Assembly (NCBI GenBank): GCA_017880705.1
Contig: JADGRS010000056.1
Coordinates: 1 to 11,823, forward strand
From: Burkholderiales bacterium
Lineage (GTDB): Bacteria > Pseudomonadota > Gammaproteobacteria > Burkholderiales > Usitatibacteraceae
DNA length: 11,823 bases
Direction: 5' to 3'
Both the position numbers and the translations under genes were made by a program. This document shows, one piece after another, positions 1-7,887 of the stretch (its first letter is position 1; each line of letters begins with the position of its first letter). A model generated the notes under the pieces. The model had not been told where the DNA came from. It saw only the letters and a list, made by a program, of their open reading frames with translations, and made no database searches.

Positions 1-983
1 AAGCTGAGGCCGCTTACGAGACGACTACCGCGGCCAGCCTGCCGGAAGAGATCCAAAAAGCTGAAGCCGACGAGCAGCAGGCCAAACAGGCCCTCGACGC
101 ACAAGAGAAAGTGTTCGAGAGCCGCCAGCAACTGTTTGATCAAGGCGCACTGCCTCGCAAGGAGCTTGACCAGTCGCGCGTGGATATCACTACCGCACGC
201 AACCAGTATGCAATCGCCAAGAAGCACCTCGATTCGCTCATGGCGATCGGCAAGCAACAAGCGCTCAAGTCTGCCGCAGGACAACTGGAATCGGCGAAAG
301 GAAAGTATCTGGGAGCCCAGGCGCAACTCAGCTACTCAGAAATCCGCAGTCCAATCGACGGCGTCGTCACCGACCGTCCACTCTATCCCGGCGAAATGGC
401 AGCAGCAGGCACTCCACTACTGACGGTGATGGATATTTCCTCGATCATCGCCAAGGCGCACATCCCGCAGGACGATGCGGCTGCCTTGAAGGTCGGCGAC
501 AAGGGAACGATGACCGTGCCGGGCATCGATGAACCGATCGAAGGCAAAGTCACGGTTGTAAGTCCCGCGCTCGATCCCAACAGCACGACCGTCGAAGTCT
601 GGCTTGAGGCCAAGAATCCCAAGCATGAATTGAAACCCGGCACGAGCGTGCAACTGTCTCTGACGGCACAGACGGTGAAAGATGCCCTCGTCGTGCCGGC
701 AAGTTCCGTCATCACTACGCCGGACGGAACCACAGCGGTCATGCTCGCTGGCCCCGACGGTCGCGCGCATCAGAAGGCGGTTAAACTCGGAATCCGCAAC
801 GGCGACGACGTGCAGATTCTCGACGGCGTCACGGCCAGTGACAAAGTGGTGGCTACCGGCGCCTACGGACTACCCGACAAGACCAAGATCAAGATCGAAG
901 CCGCCGAAGCTCCGGCTGAAGGAGCCTCTCAGGGTTCCAAGGAAGGATCGAAAGCTCCCAGTGGGGGATCCAGTGAAAAATAG
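1..983 (+). CDS. RND efflux periplasmic adaptor (membrane fusion protein, HlyD/AcrA family), 5' partial
   Basis: The frame is open from base 3 through to the TAG at 981-983, so the true start and the signal peptide or lipobox lie before the window; the GTG at 111 is only an internal codon. The visible part begins in an alpha-helical hairpin rich in A, E, Q and K (bases 3-330), the coiled coil that docks on an outer-membrane channel. The second half of a lipoyl domain follows (IRSPIDGVV, then PGEMAAAGTPLLTV, about 340-435), then a beta-barrel domain (KPGTSVQLSL) and a membrane-proximal domain (VVPASSVI to GAYGLPD). The C-terminus is a low-complexity A/E/G/S/K tail. This order is standard for the adaptor of a tripartite pump, bridging the inner-membrane transporter and a TolC-like channel. 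The pump gene follows after 45 bases, so the two are almost certainly one operon. Substrate cannot be read from the sequence. Confidence 0.9.
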   Translation, partial: AEAAYETTTAASLPEEIQKAEADEQQAKQALDAQEKVFESRQQLFDQGALPRKELDQSRVDITTARNQYAIAKKHLDSLMAIGKQQALKSAAGQLESAKGKYLGAQAQLSYSEIRSPIDGVVTDRPLYPGEMAAAGTPLLTVMDISSIIAKAHIPQDDAAALKVGDKGTMTVPGIDEPIEGKVTVVSPALDPNSTTVEVWLEAKNPKHELKPGTSVQLSLTAQTVKDALVVPASSVITTPDGTTAVMLAGPDGRAHQKAVKLGIRNGDDVQILDGVTASDKVVATGAYGLPDKTKIKIEAAEAPAEGASQGSKEGSKAPSGGSSEK

Positions 984-1028
984 CCTCAGCGGAGCATCTG
1001 CTTGAACTCCCCGAAAGCCGGAAGCACC

Positions 1029-4000
1029 ATGGACGAAAACTCGGGCCAGCATTGGATTGCCCAGCACTCCAGGCCAGTGATCTTCGTCATTCTGACGCTG
1101 GGGCTGCTGGGGGCCTATCTCGCCTTCACCATCCCGGTGTCGGTGTTCCCCTCCACGGATTTTCCCCGCGTGCTCATCGCAGTCGATAACGGGGTCATGC
1201 CCATCGATCAGATGACGGTCACCGTGACCCGGCCGATTGAAGAAGCCGTCAACAGCGTGCCCGGACTGCTCTCCGTGCGCTCCATTACCAGTCGTGGATC
1301 CGCCGAAGTTGATCTTTATTTCCGCTGGGACGTCGACATGTTCCAGACGCTGCAATACGTCAACGCAGCCATTTCGCGCGTGCAGCCAGAGCTTCCTCCC
1401 ACTGTAAAGATCGATGCCCACCGTCTGACGTTCGCCGCCTTCCCCATCATTGGCTATAGCCTCACCTCCGACAGTATGCCTCAGACCAAGCTGTGGGAGA
1501 TGGCGACCTATGAAATGAAACCACGGCTTAACCGTCTGGAAGGCGTCTCCACAGTGATCGTGCAGGGTGGACAAGAGCCTGAGTTTCATATCACCCCAGA
1601 TCCTGCCAAGTTGCTTACGGCAAGCGTCACCGTGTCCGACATTCTCGACGCCGTGCGGCGCACCAATCTGATTGATTCTCCGGGATTGCTGGAGCGCAAT
1701 CATCAGCTCGATCTAGCCTTGGTCAATGGCCAGATAAAAACCCCCGAAGAAATCGCGAATGCGGTGGTCAAGAATACTCCCGCGGGAATTCCAGTCAGGA
1801 TAGGCGATGTCGCCACTGTGGCGCCCGGCGTGAAGCCCGTTTACACCGTTGTCACGGCAAACGGGAAACCTGCGGTCCTCATCAACATCAACCGCCAGCC
1901 GGACGGGAACACCGTACAAGTTGCCAAGGAAGTCCACGACGAAATCGACCGCCTTCGCAAGGCGATGCCGCCCGGCGTTCTGATTCAGCCTTTCTACGAT
2001 CAGTCGGTCATCGTCGACGAATCCATCAAGAGCGTCCGGGATGCCATTCTGCTGGGTCTGATACTCGCGTCGATCATTTTGGTCGTGTTCCTGCGCGACT
2101 GGGGAACCTCGCTGGTCGCAGGGCTCGTTATTCCGGTGACCGTCATGGTCACATTCATTGCTCTGAAGGTGATGGGGCAGACGTTTAACCTGATGACGCT
2201 CGGCGGTCTCGCTGCGGCGGTGGGACTGGTGATCGATGACGCGATCGTCGTCGTCGAGAACATCGTCCTGCATCGCGACGCAGGCCAGGGGCGGCTGGAA
2301 GCCATCCAAAGTGCCCTGAAAGAAATTACCGTTCCGCTGATCGGATCGACCATCACCCCGGTCGTCGTCTTCATTCCGCTGATCGCCATTACCGGCGTTA
2401 CTGGAGTTTTCTTCCGCGCGCTGGCCGTCACCATGACGGTGTCGCTGCTGACGTCTCTGGCTCTTGCAGTGACCTGGACTCCTACTCTGAGCCAATACTT
2501 CATCAAGGGACGCCGCGAGCACGACGGTGCGCAGACGCCGGAATCTGAATCATCCGGCTCGGCGACTACAGAACCCACCAGCAACGAGGCGAACGAAGAT
2601 GACCCGAGGAAGTTGCTCGCCGCCGAGGAGAAACACCTGGGCGGCTTCTTTCTTCGCGTCGTGAACTTTCACGAACGCTGGCTGCGGCGTGCTCTCGAGC
2701 GACCCCGGCTTCTCGTCATTTTCAGCGCCGCGTTGATTGTCGTTTCCTATGTTTGCTATAGGTTTTCCGGCTCCGACTTGCTGCCGGAGATGGACGAGGG
2801 TGGCTTCGTCATTGACTACATCATGCCAGCGGGCAGTTCATTGGCCGAAACCAACCGTGTCGTGAGCCATGTCGAACAGATGCTCCGTCAACTGCCTGAG
2901 GTAGAGGGCACGTCGCGGCGCACAGGTTTGCAACTTGGACTCGCTGCGGTGACGGAATCCAACAGCGGTGACATCCTGGTAAAGCTGAAGGCGAAGCGCG
3001 CCCGCGGCATCGATGACATCATGGCCGACGTACGCGCCGACATTAAGAAAGAGGAACCCGCCCTCGATGTCGATTTCATACAAGTTCTGCAGGACATGAT
3101 CGGCGACCTCACTTCCGCCCCACAACCCATCGAGATCAAGCTGTTTTCGCAGGATCCCAAGCAGTTGGAGCTGTGGGCACCCAAGGTGGCGGAAGCTATC
3201 GGAAAGATCGATGGCGTCGTAGACCTGCTGAATGGGATCGACAACACGATCAGCGGTCCCGCGATAACGTTTCAGGTCGACCCCAGCGTCGCAGCCAGAG
3301 CCGGATTCACGGCCGAAGAGGTTGCCGTCGACGCGTCGGCTATTTTAGAGGGCGAACCCGCGTCCACGCCCGTCGTCACGAATGATCGTGCCTACACCCT
3401 TCGGGTGCGCTTCCCCGCGGCCAACCGCGCCTCGCTCGAGGCCATGCGCGACACGCTGCTGATCAGCAGCACGGGACACACGGCCACTCTAGGCGCGCTC
3501 TCAGCCGTGGTTGAGAACCCAGGGCAAACCGAGGTTCGCCGTGAAAACCTGCAACGGGACGTCGCCGTGACCGCCCGCCTGGAGGGTCGAAGCTTGGGCA
3601 GCGGCATGGCCGACGTGCAAAAAGTCGTGGCGGGCCTGCATATCCCGTCCAGCATTCGCGTGGAGTACGGCGGAACCTACCAGGAACAGCAGCGCTCGTT
3701 CCATGACCTGGTCATCGTGCTGATCCTTGCGGTCCTGCTGCTGTTCATCGTGCTGCTGTTTGAGTTTGGAACGTTCGCGGCGCCCGTCGCTATTCTCTCG
3801 TCGGCATTGCTCTCGACCTCGGGCGTTTTCATCGCCCTGCTGGTCACGCGGACCACGTTCAATATCTCGTCGTTCATGGGGATGATCATGGTGATCGGCA
3901 TCGTGGCCAAGAACGGCATTCTGCTGCTGGACGCCGATCAGAAGATGCGCGCTCTGGGCCTGCCCGCTGAAGACGCCATGCTGCAAGCCGGGCGCCGCCG

Positions 4001-4232
4001 ACTGCGGCCCATCGTCATGACAGCCCTCGCCACCGTGGCGGGCATGCTGCCGCTGGCCTTCGCGATCGGCGCCGGATCGCAGATGCTGCAGCCTCTCGCG
4101 ATCGCGGTCATTGGCGGCGTTCTCATCTCCATGGTGCTCTCGCTCATCATCACTCCCGCAGTGCACTTCTATCTCAGTGGCAAAACGGAATCCAGCGAGA
4201 AGGATCAGGACCCGTCTCTCGTCGCCGAGTAG
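1029..4232 (+). CDS. Efflux RND transporter permease subunit (AcrB/CzcA superfamily)
   Basis: Inner-membrane proton-driven pump of a tripartite efflux system, about 1067 residues, the usual RND length. TM1 lies near residues 16-34, followed by a large porter domain. The TM4 segment GLVIDDAIVVVEN has the paired Asp (residues 403-404) that match the proton-relay aspartates of AcrB. A second porter half starts after TM7 (MDEGGFVIDY), and a TM10-TM12 block contains GMIMVIGIVAKNGILLLD. The loop between TM6 and TM7 (about 2509-2690) is lengthened by an acidic, Ser/Thr-rich stretch. Start: ATG 1029 has GGAAG four bases before it; an in-frame TTG at 1002 has GGAG at 991-994 at better spacing and would add nine residues, so the start is uncertain. 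It follows the adaptor gene directly. The MDEG opening of the second half is common in heavy-metal (CzcA/CusA) pumps, but I see no decisive metal-site evidence, so the substrate is left open. Confidence 0.95.
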   Translation: MDENSGQHWIAQHSRPVIFVILTLGLLGAYLAFTIPVSVFPSTDFPRVLIAVDNGVMPIDQMTVTVTRPIEEAVNSVPGLLSVRSITSRGSAEVDLYFRWDVDMFQTLQYVNAAISRVQPELPPTVKIDAHRLTFAAFPIIGYSLTSDSMPQTKLWEMATYEMKPRLNRLEGVSTVIVQGGQEPEFHITPDPAKLLTASVTVSDILDAVRRTNLIDSPGLLERNHQLDLALVNGQIKTPEEIANAVVKNTPAGIPVRIGDVATVAPGVKPVYTVVTANGKPAVLININRQPDGNTVQVAKEVHDEIDRLRKAMPPGVLIQPFYDQSVIVDESIKSVRDAILLGLILASIILVVFLRDWGTSLVAGLVIPVTVMVTFIALKVMGQTFNLMTLGGLAAAVGLVIDDAIVVVENIVLHRDAGQGRLEAIQSALKEITVPLIGSTITPVVVFIPLIAITGVTGVFFRALAVTMTVSLLTSLALAVTWTPTLSQYFIKGRREHDGAQTPESESSGSATTEPTSNEANEDDPRKLLAAEEKHLGGFFLRVVNFHERWLRRALERPRLLVIFSAALIVVSYVCYRFSGSDLLPEMDEGGFVIDYIMPAGSSLAETNRVVSHVEQMLRQLPEVEGTSRRTGLQLGLAAVTESNSGDILVKLKAKRARGIDDIMADVRADIKKEEPALDVDFIQVLQDMIGDLTSAPQPIEIKLFSQDPKQLELWAPKVAEAIGKIDGVVDLLNGIDNTISGPAITFQVDPSVAARAGFTAEEVAVDASAILEGEPASTPVVTNDRAYTLRVRFPAANRASLEAMRDTLLISSTGHTATLGALSAVVENPGQTEVRRENLQRDVAVTARLEGRSLGSGMADVQKVVAGLHIPSSIRVEYGGTYQEQQRSFHDLVIVLILAVLLLFIVLLFEFGTFAAPVAILSSALLSTSGVFIALLVTRTTFNISSFMGMIMVIGIVAKNGILLLDADQKMRALGLPAEDAMLQAGRRRLRPIVMTALATVAGMLPLAFAIGAGSQMLQPLAIAVIGGVLISMVLSLIITPAVHFYLSGKTESSEKDQDPSLVAE

Positions 4233-4376
4233 GGAAAAGGCTCAAGCGGGGTGCAAATTCTTGCTAAATAGTGTGGTTACTGGAGGGTAGTTACCGGGTG
4301 CCCGCCTTGCCCGCCAGCGCTCATAAGAACACTCGCAAGTCGGCACGTCTGGCGGTAAACTATTGGCAGATTTGAA

Positions 4377-4400
4377 GGGCCTCCGCCTGCAACGGAGCCC
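4377..4400 (+). other. Weak hairpin in the 282-base gap after the RND pump
   Basis: GGGC(C)TCCG at 4377-4385 can pair with CGGAGCCC at 4393-4400 around a seven-base loop, with one bulged C. No T-run follows on either strand, so a rho-independent terminator is doubtful. Otherwise the non-coding stretch 4233-4514 shows only a TAGAAT at 4477-4482 that could be a -10 element for the GAF gene, without a -35 at proper spacing. I see no RNA gene in it. Confidence 0.25.
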
Positions 4401-4514
4401 AAGGCATCGATCCCCCTAAAAGCACATCCCCCGCGCGAAGCTCTTGGCTGCATCCCTGTTGGCGCTGGACTTGCACTAGAATAGGCGCATTCGGCCAGAT
4501 CGACCGGCTGTGCG

Positions 4515-5380
4515 ATGGGACGGTTTCCACTGGTGGACAAAGAAATCGTGTCCGAAGAAAAAGACAAACCAGTTCTCGACGAGCAGACGCTCGCCAAGCT
4601 GCTGGAAGCGGCTTATGTGCTGCAGGAGCACAACCGCGAACTGCAGGAGATGGAACTGGGCCTCGAGCTGAAGAGGGATCAGATTGAGGCTGCAGAGCGT
4701 GCGACTCCCGCACCCGACGCGCCGAAAACGCAAGAAACAGAACCTGCCGCCAGCAGCGATTACACGTTCACTCTGGCAAACATCGTCGAGACCCAGCACC
4801 AGATTCAGGTTCGTCATCTCGAGCTGGAAAGCGCAATGTCGTTGGTCGCAGAACGCCTGGTTCAGATTGCCCGAGCCAGCGGCGCTGCGATTGGCATACT
4901 CGAGGGCAAGAAACTTCGTTACCGGGCATCCTCTGGGACCCTGACTCTCCCCGCTGGAACCGACGTTCCCATGGACAAGGCGCTGTGCGTCGCCTGTCTT
5001 CGGACTGGCCAGGTTTTCCGATGCGCCGATGTCAATCCCGAATTTCTTCTTGATACGGAAGAGTGCCGCCGCCGCGGCATCCAGTCGATGATCGCGGTTC
5101 CAGTTTTTCATGACGGGGATGTCGCCGGCGGCCTGGAGCTCTACTATCCCACCACGCAGGCCTTCACCGAACAGGATGTTCATACCTGCCAGCTCATGGC
5201 CGGATTGATTACCGAAGCACTGGCCCGGGATGAAGAAGTTACATGGAAGAAGTCGCTCGCAACCGAGCGTGCCGTAATGCTGGAAGCGTTGGAAAAACTG
5301 AAGCCGAATCTCGCGGCCCTGATGGATAAGCCGTCCGCCAAAGATCCCGGGGCGAACTCCGGCGCTTCGGCCCCCGCAGC
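4515..5380 (+). CDS. GAF-domain protein with N-terminal coiled coil, 3' truncated at a sequence junction
   Basis: Cytoplasmic sensor-like protein; no signal peptide or membrane segment is visible. Residues about 21-61 form a charged, Leu-rich probable coiled coil (LLEAAYVLQEHNRELQEM). An Ala/Pro-rich linker follows, then a helix and a GAF fold from about residue 113 to 238 (AERLVQIARASGAAIGIL, then CVACLRTGQVFRCADV, GIQSMIAVPVF, GGLELYYP). A helical, Lys/Glu-rich tail and an Ala/Ser/Pro linker follow. GAF domains bind small ligands or mediate dimerisation; the ligand is unknown here. From about 5381 the reading frame continues to a TAG at 5589-5591, but those residues are the antisense of the deacetylase gene, so the native C-terminal domain is missing. 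Start: ATG 4515 is the longest; an in-frame GTG at 4548 has a better Shine-Dalgarno (GGTGGA, 4532-4537) and may be the true start. Base composition matches the pump genes upstream. Confidence 0.75.
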
Positions 5381-5388
5381 GTCGTCTT
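5376..5388. other. Chimeric junction between two unrelated genome blocks
   Basis: On the minus strand, deacetylase homology is clean down to the Asp codon at 5383-5381 (WVEDD) and then turns into antisense of the GAF gene. On the plus strand, the GAF protein's Ala/Ser/Pro linker turns into antisense of the deacetylase at the same point. GC content rises from the mid-to-high fifties to around seventy percent across it. No direct repeat, inverted repeat, integrase or transposase is seen. Exact placement is uncertain by a few bases because both sides are GC-rich. Confidence 0.8.
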
Positions 5389-6166
5389 CCACCCACCGCA
5401 GCCCGCCCATTTCGTCGGCGCGGTGCGCGTCGAAGCCCGCGGAGATGAAGAGAAGCTGCGGACGGAATGCCTCGAGTCGCGGGCGCCATGAGTCCTCGAA
5501 CGCGCGGCGCAGCTCGGCGCCGCCGGTCCCCCGCTCCAGCGCGACGTTTTCCATGTTGAGCCCCAGCGGGACGTTGCCGAGGAACGGATAGAGATCGCGC
5601 TGGAACGTCGAGACCATGAGCACGCGCTCGTCGCCCGCGAGAATGTCCTCGGAGCCGTTGCCGTGGTGCACGTCGAAATCGGCGAGGGCCACGCGCTGCA
5701 GGCCGTGGAAGTCGAGCGCGTGCCGGATGCCGACCGCGACGTTGTTGAAGAGGCAGAAGCCCATCGCCGCTTCGCGCGACGCGTGGTGTCCCGGGGGCCG
5801 CACCGCGCAGAAGGCGCGCTGCACCTCGCCCCCCAGCACCAGGTCCGTCGCGAGCACCGCGGCGCCGGCCGCGTGCAGCGCGGCCGAGAGCGAATGCGGA
5901 TTCATCGACGTGTCCGGATCGAGCTGCAGGTAGCCCTCGCGCGGCGCGCTCGCCATCAGCTCGCGCACGTAGAGCATCGCGTGCGCGCGTCCCAGCTGCT
6001 CGGGCGTGGCGGCGGGCGCCTCGTAGGGAATGAGCAGGTTCATCAAGCCCGTGGAAACGAGGTAATCGGAGATCGCGTCGAGCCGCTCGGGGCACTCCGG
6101 GTGCCCCTCGCCCATCTCGTGCAGGCGGCAATCCCGATGGGTGATCCAGGCGCAGGCGCCGTTCAT
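5381..6166 (-). CDS. Histone deacetylase-like amidohydrolase (class II HDAC/acetylpolyamine amidohydrolase family), 3' truncated
   Basis: Zinc-dependent deacetylase fold acting on acetylated lysines, polyamines or similar amides; the bacterial substrate is not predictable. Visible landmarks are HPECPERL (residues 22-29), the paired His in RPPGHHA (127-128), GFCLFNN (136-142), zinc ligands Asp165 and His167 in DFDVHHGNG, and the third zinc ligand Asp246 in SAGFDAHRAD. Only 262 genuine residues remain; family members are usually just over 300. The missing end would hold the GGY-type segment with the catalytic Tyr. Past 5381 the frame runs on to a TGA at 5182-5180, but that stretch is antisense of the GAF gene. 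The start ATG (6166-6164) overlaps the stop of the upstream oxidoreductase as ATGA, indicating translational coupling in one operon. As given, the product would be inactive; if the join is an assembly artefact, the gene is simply incomplete. Confidence 0.88.
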
Positions 6167-7689
6167 GCCATCTGCGCCCAGAGGCGCGGCTCGATCGCCG
6201 CGGCGGCCATGTACCCGCCCATGAAGGCTCCCTGCACGCCGAGGCTCGCGGCATCCTGGCCGGCGAGGAAGAGTCCGGGGACGGGCGTGCGCACGTGAAG
6301 CGCCTCGCTCTCGAGACGCTTGCGCGACATCTCCAGGCCGGCCATCGCGCCGCGGCGGGCCCCGACGAAGAAGGCCTGCGAGAGCGGCGTCGACGTCTCG
6401 TGATAGTCGATGATGGGCGCGAGCCGCGGAAAGTGCCGCTTGAACTGCGCGAGGAGCCGCGCCTCGAGCTGGCTCTTGTTCGCCTCGTAGAGCGGCTTCC
6501 TGTGATGCGGGGTCCCGCCCTCCCATCGCTCGAACGCCTGCCATCTGCAAGGCACGGTCACCTCGGCCGTGTGGTGAAGGGGATCGCGATGCGAGGGATC
6601 CTTGAGGGTGGGAAACGAGACGAAGAGACCGGGCGCCGGATCGTCCAGGGGCCGGTCCCAGATGCGGCCGACGTGCTCGCTCTCGTAGATCCAGACGTTC
6701 GCCGGCGAGGCACCCAACGCCCGGATGTCGCCGCGAAGTCCCAGGTACAGGCTCACGTACGAAAGCGTGGATGCGAGCGCCTCGACCTCGTGACGCCATT
6801 CCTGGCCCACGCCCTGGGGCAGCGAGGCGACGGTGTTGAGGGCGCCCATGTCCGAGACGATGGCCGGCGCCGCGATCGCCGTTCCGTCGGTGAGCTCGAC
6901 CCCGACCGCGCGCCCCTTGTCGACGCGAATGCCCTGCACCGTCGCGCCGGTTCGCAACTCGCCGCCCGCCGCACGGATCGTCTCGGCGAGGGCGGAAGCG
7001 AACTGCGCCGGCCCGCCCACGGGATAGAAGGCGCCGGCGTCGTAGCTGCCGAGGACCGTCGCATGCACCGCGAGCGGCGAGCGCTCCGGTGGAATCGCGT
7101 AGTCGCCCCAACGCGCGCAGAGCAATGCGGCCAGCCGCGGATCGCGAATTGCGCTCGTCGCATCGGCCGTGGTCGTCGCGATCGCGCGGTGCATCCGCCC
7201 CGCGTTGATCCATCCCATGACCGAGCCCAGCGCACCCGGCGCGTCGTTGGCGGCGAAGGCGGCCGTCGCCGAGCGCTTCGCCTCGTCGCATGCGGCGAAG
7301 TACGCGTCGATGGACTCGATCTCCCGGGGGAACGAAGCCTTCAGCCGCGCGATGAACGCCGCGCGCGGCGCCTCGACGGGGAATTCGAGCCCCGGCAGGC
7401 GGATGATGTCGTAGGGCGACCCGATGGAGGCGAAGCGCAGCCGGCCGTCGGTGAGCTGCGCGAGCAGGCGGCCGAATGCGCCGTCGGGCCCGGGAACGTC
7501 TCCCACGCCGCCGACGTAGTGCACACCGACCGCGAAGGTGTATTCGCCTCGCCGGAATGTCTGCGTGAGGCCGCCCAGCACCGAATGGCGCTCGAGAACG
7601 AGCACGCGCCGCCCGCGCTTGGCGAGCGCCGCGGCAGCCGCGAGGCCCCCGATGCCCGAGCCGATGACGATCACTTCGTGTTTCCCCAT
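6163..7689 (-). CDS. FAD-dependent oxidoreductase of the phytoene desaturase / all-trans-retinol 13,14-reductase family
   Basis: 508-residue flavoprotein. An N-terminal Rossmann dinucleotide fold is evident: GSGIGG at residues 10-15, with the ribose-binding Glu33 (VLVLER). GGLTQTF and GVHYVGG (55-61) follow; the latter resembles the retinol-saturase branch more than classic CrtI. The C-terminal FAD segment is VPGLFLAGQDAASLGVQGA, then GGYMAAAA (about 469-498). The family oxidises or saturates C-C double bonds in polyenes and other lipids; no carotenoid genes (crtB, crtE) are in view, so the substrate is open. Start: ATG 7689 is preceded on the minus strand by AGAGGA four bases away, a good ribosome-binding site. 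It overlaps the deacetylase gene by ATGA and is transcribed from the divergent region it shares with the cytochrome gene. No signal peptide is visible. Confidence 0.9.
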   Translation of the reverse strand: MGKHEVIVIGSGIGGLAAAAALAKRGRRVLVLERHSVLGGLTQTFRRGEYTFAVGVHYVGGVGDVPGPDGAFGRLLAQLTDGRLRFASIGSPYDIIRLPGLEFPVEAPRAAFIARLKASFPREIESIDAYFAACDEAKRSATAAFAANDAPGALGSVMGWINAGRMHRAIATTTADATSAIRDPRLAALLCARWGDYAIPPERSPLAVHATVLGSYDAGAFYPVGGPAQFASALAETIRAAGGELRTGATVQGIRVDKGRAVGVELTDGTAIAAPAIVSDMGALNTVASLPQGVGQEWRHEVEALASTLSYVSLYLGLRGDIRALGASPANVWIYESEHVGRIWDRPLDDPAPGLFVSFPTLKDPSHRDPLHHTAEVTVPCRWQAFERWEGGTPHHRKPLYEANKSQLEARLLAQFKRHFPRLAPIIDYHETSTPLSQAFFVGARRGAMAGLEMSRKRLESEALHVRTPVPGLFLAGQDAASLGVQGAFMGGYMAAAAIEPRLWAQMA

Positions 7690-7747
7690 CGTGTCCTCTT
7701 GTTGCGCAGCCGCCCGTTACATTGTGACGGCCCCCGTTCGCCGCGGC

Positions 7748-7761
7748 TTGAGGCACGTCAA
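7748..7761. promoter_or_regulatory. FNR/CRP-type inverted repeat upstream of the oxidoreductase operon
   Basis: TTGAGGCACGTCAA has perfect TTGA and TCAA half-sites separated by six bases, close to the FNR/ANR consensus TTGAT-N4-ATCAA. On the minus strand a -10-like CACAAT lies at 7726-7721. A start near 7714 would put the centre of the box about 40 bases upstream, the class II activator position. This fits activation of the 7689 gene. The assignment is from pattern only; no regulator gene is in the window. Confidence 0.5.
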
Positions 7762-7802
7762 TCCGGTCGACTCTCCCTGCCGGTAAAGAAACGCGCGATT
7801 GC

Positions 7803-7816
7803 TTGATCCGGGTCAT
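7803..7816. promoter_or_regulatory. FNR/CRP-type inverted repeat upstream of the cytochrome c gene
   Basis: TTGATCCGGGTCAT has the full left half-site TTGAT and a right half-site with one mismatch (TCAT for TCAA). Its centre lies 78 bases before the cytochrome start and 55 bases from the other box. Possible -10 elements downstream are TTAACC (7836-7841) and CAGAAT (7846-7851); neither gives an ideal -41.5 spacing. A redox-regulated cytochrome is a common target for this regulator family. Confidence 0.45.
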
Positions 7817-7887
7817 GCGGCAAATGGCGGTTGCGTTAACCATGGCAGAATGAAAAGGGAGCAGAAACGCTCTACGGGAGATTCGCA

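Noticed and set aside
4459..4482. Sigma-70 promoter TTGGCG/TAGAAT before the GAF gene
   Set aside because: The spacer is only 12 bases, too short for a normal promoter; the TAGAAT alone is weak evidence.
5300..5420. Insertion sequence or integration site at the composition change
   Set aside because: No terminal inverted repeats, target duplication, transposase, integrase or tRNA is visible on either side.
5381..5591. C-terminal 70 residues of the GAF reading frame as a novel domain
   Set aside because: They are the antisense of the deacetylase gene and arise only from the junction.
4476..6254. 592-codon minus-strand frame crossing the junction
   Set aside because: It combines a shadow frame of the deacetylase with antisense of the GAF gene; no family motifs.
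6295..7806. Long open frame (503 codons) on the + strand opposite the oxidoreductase
   Set aside because: It is antisense to a gene with clear FAD-binding motifs, and its product is Arg-rich low-complexity sequence as expected from high-GC shadow frames.
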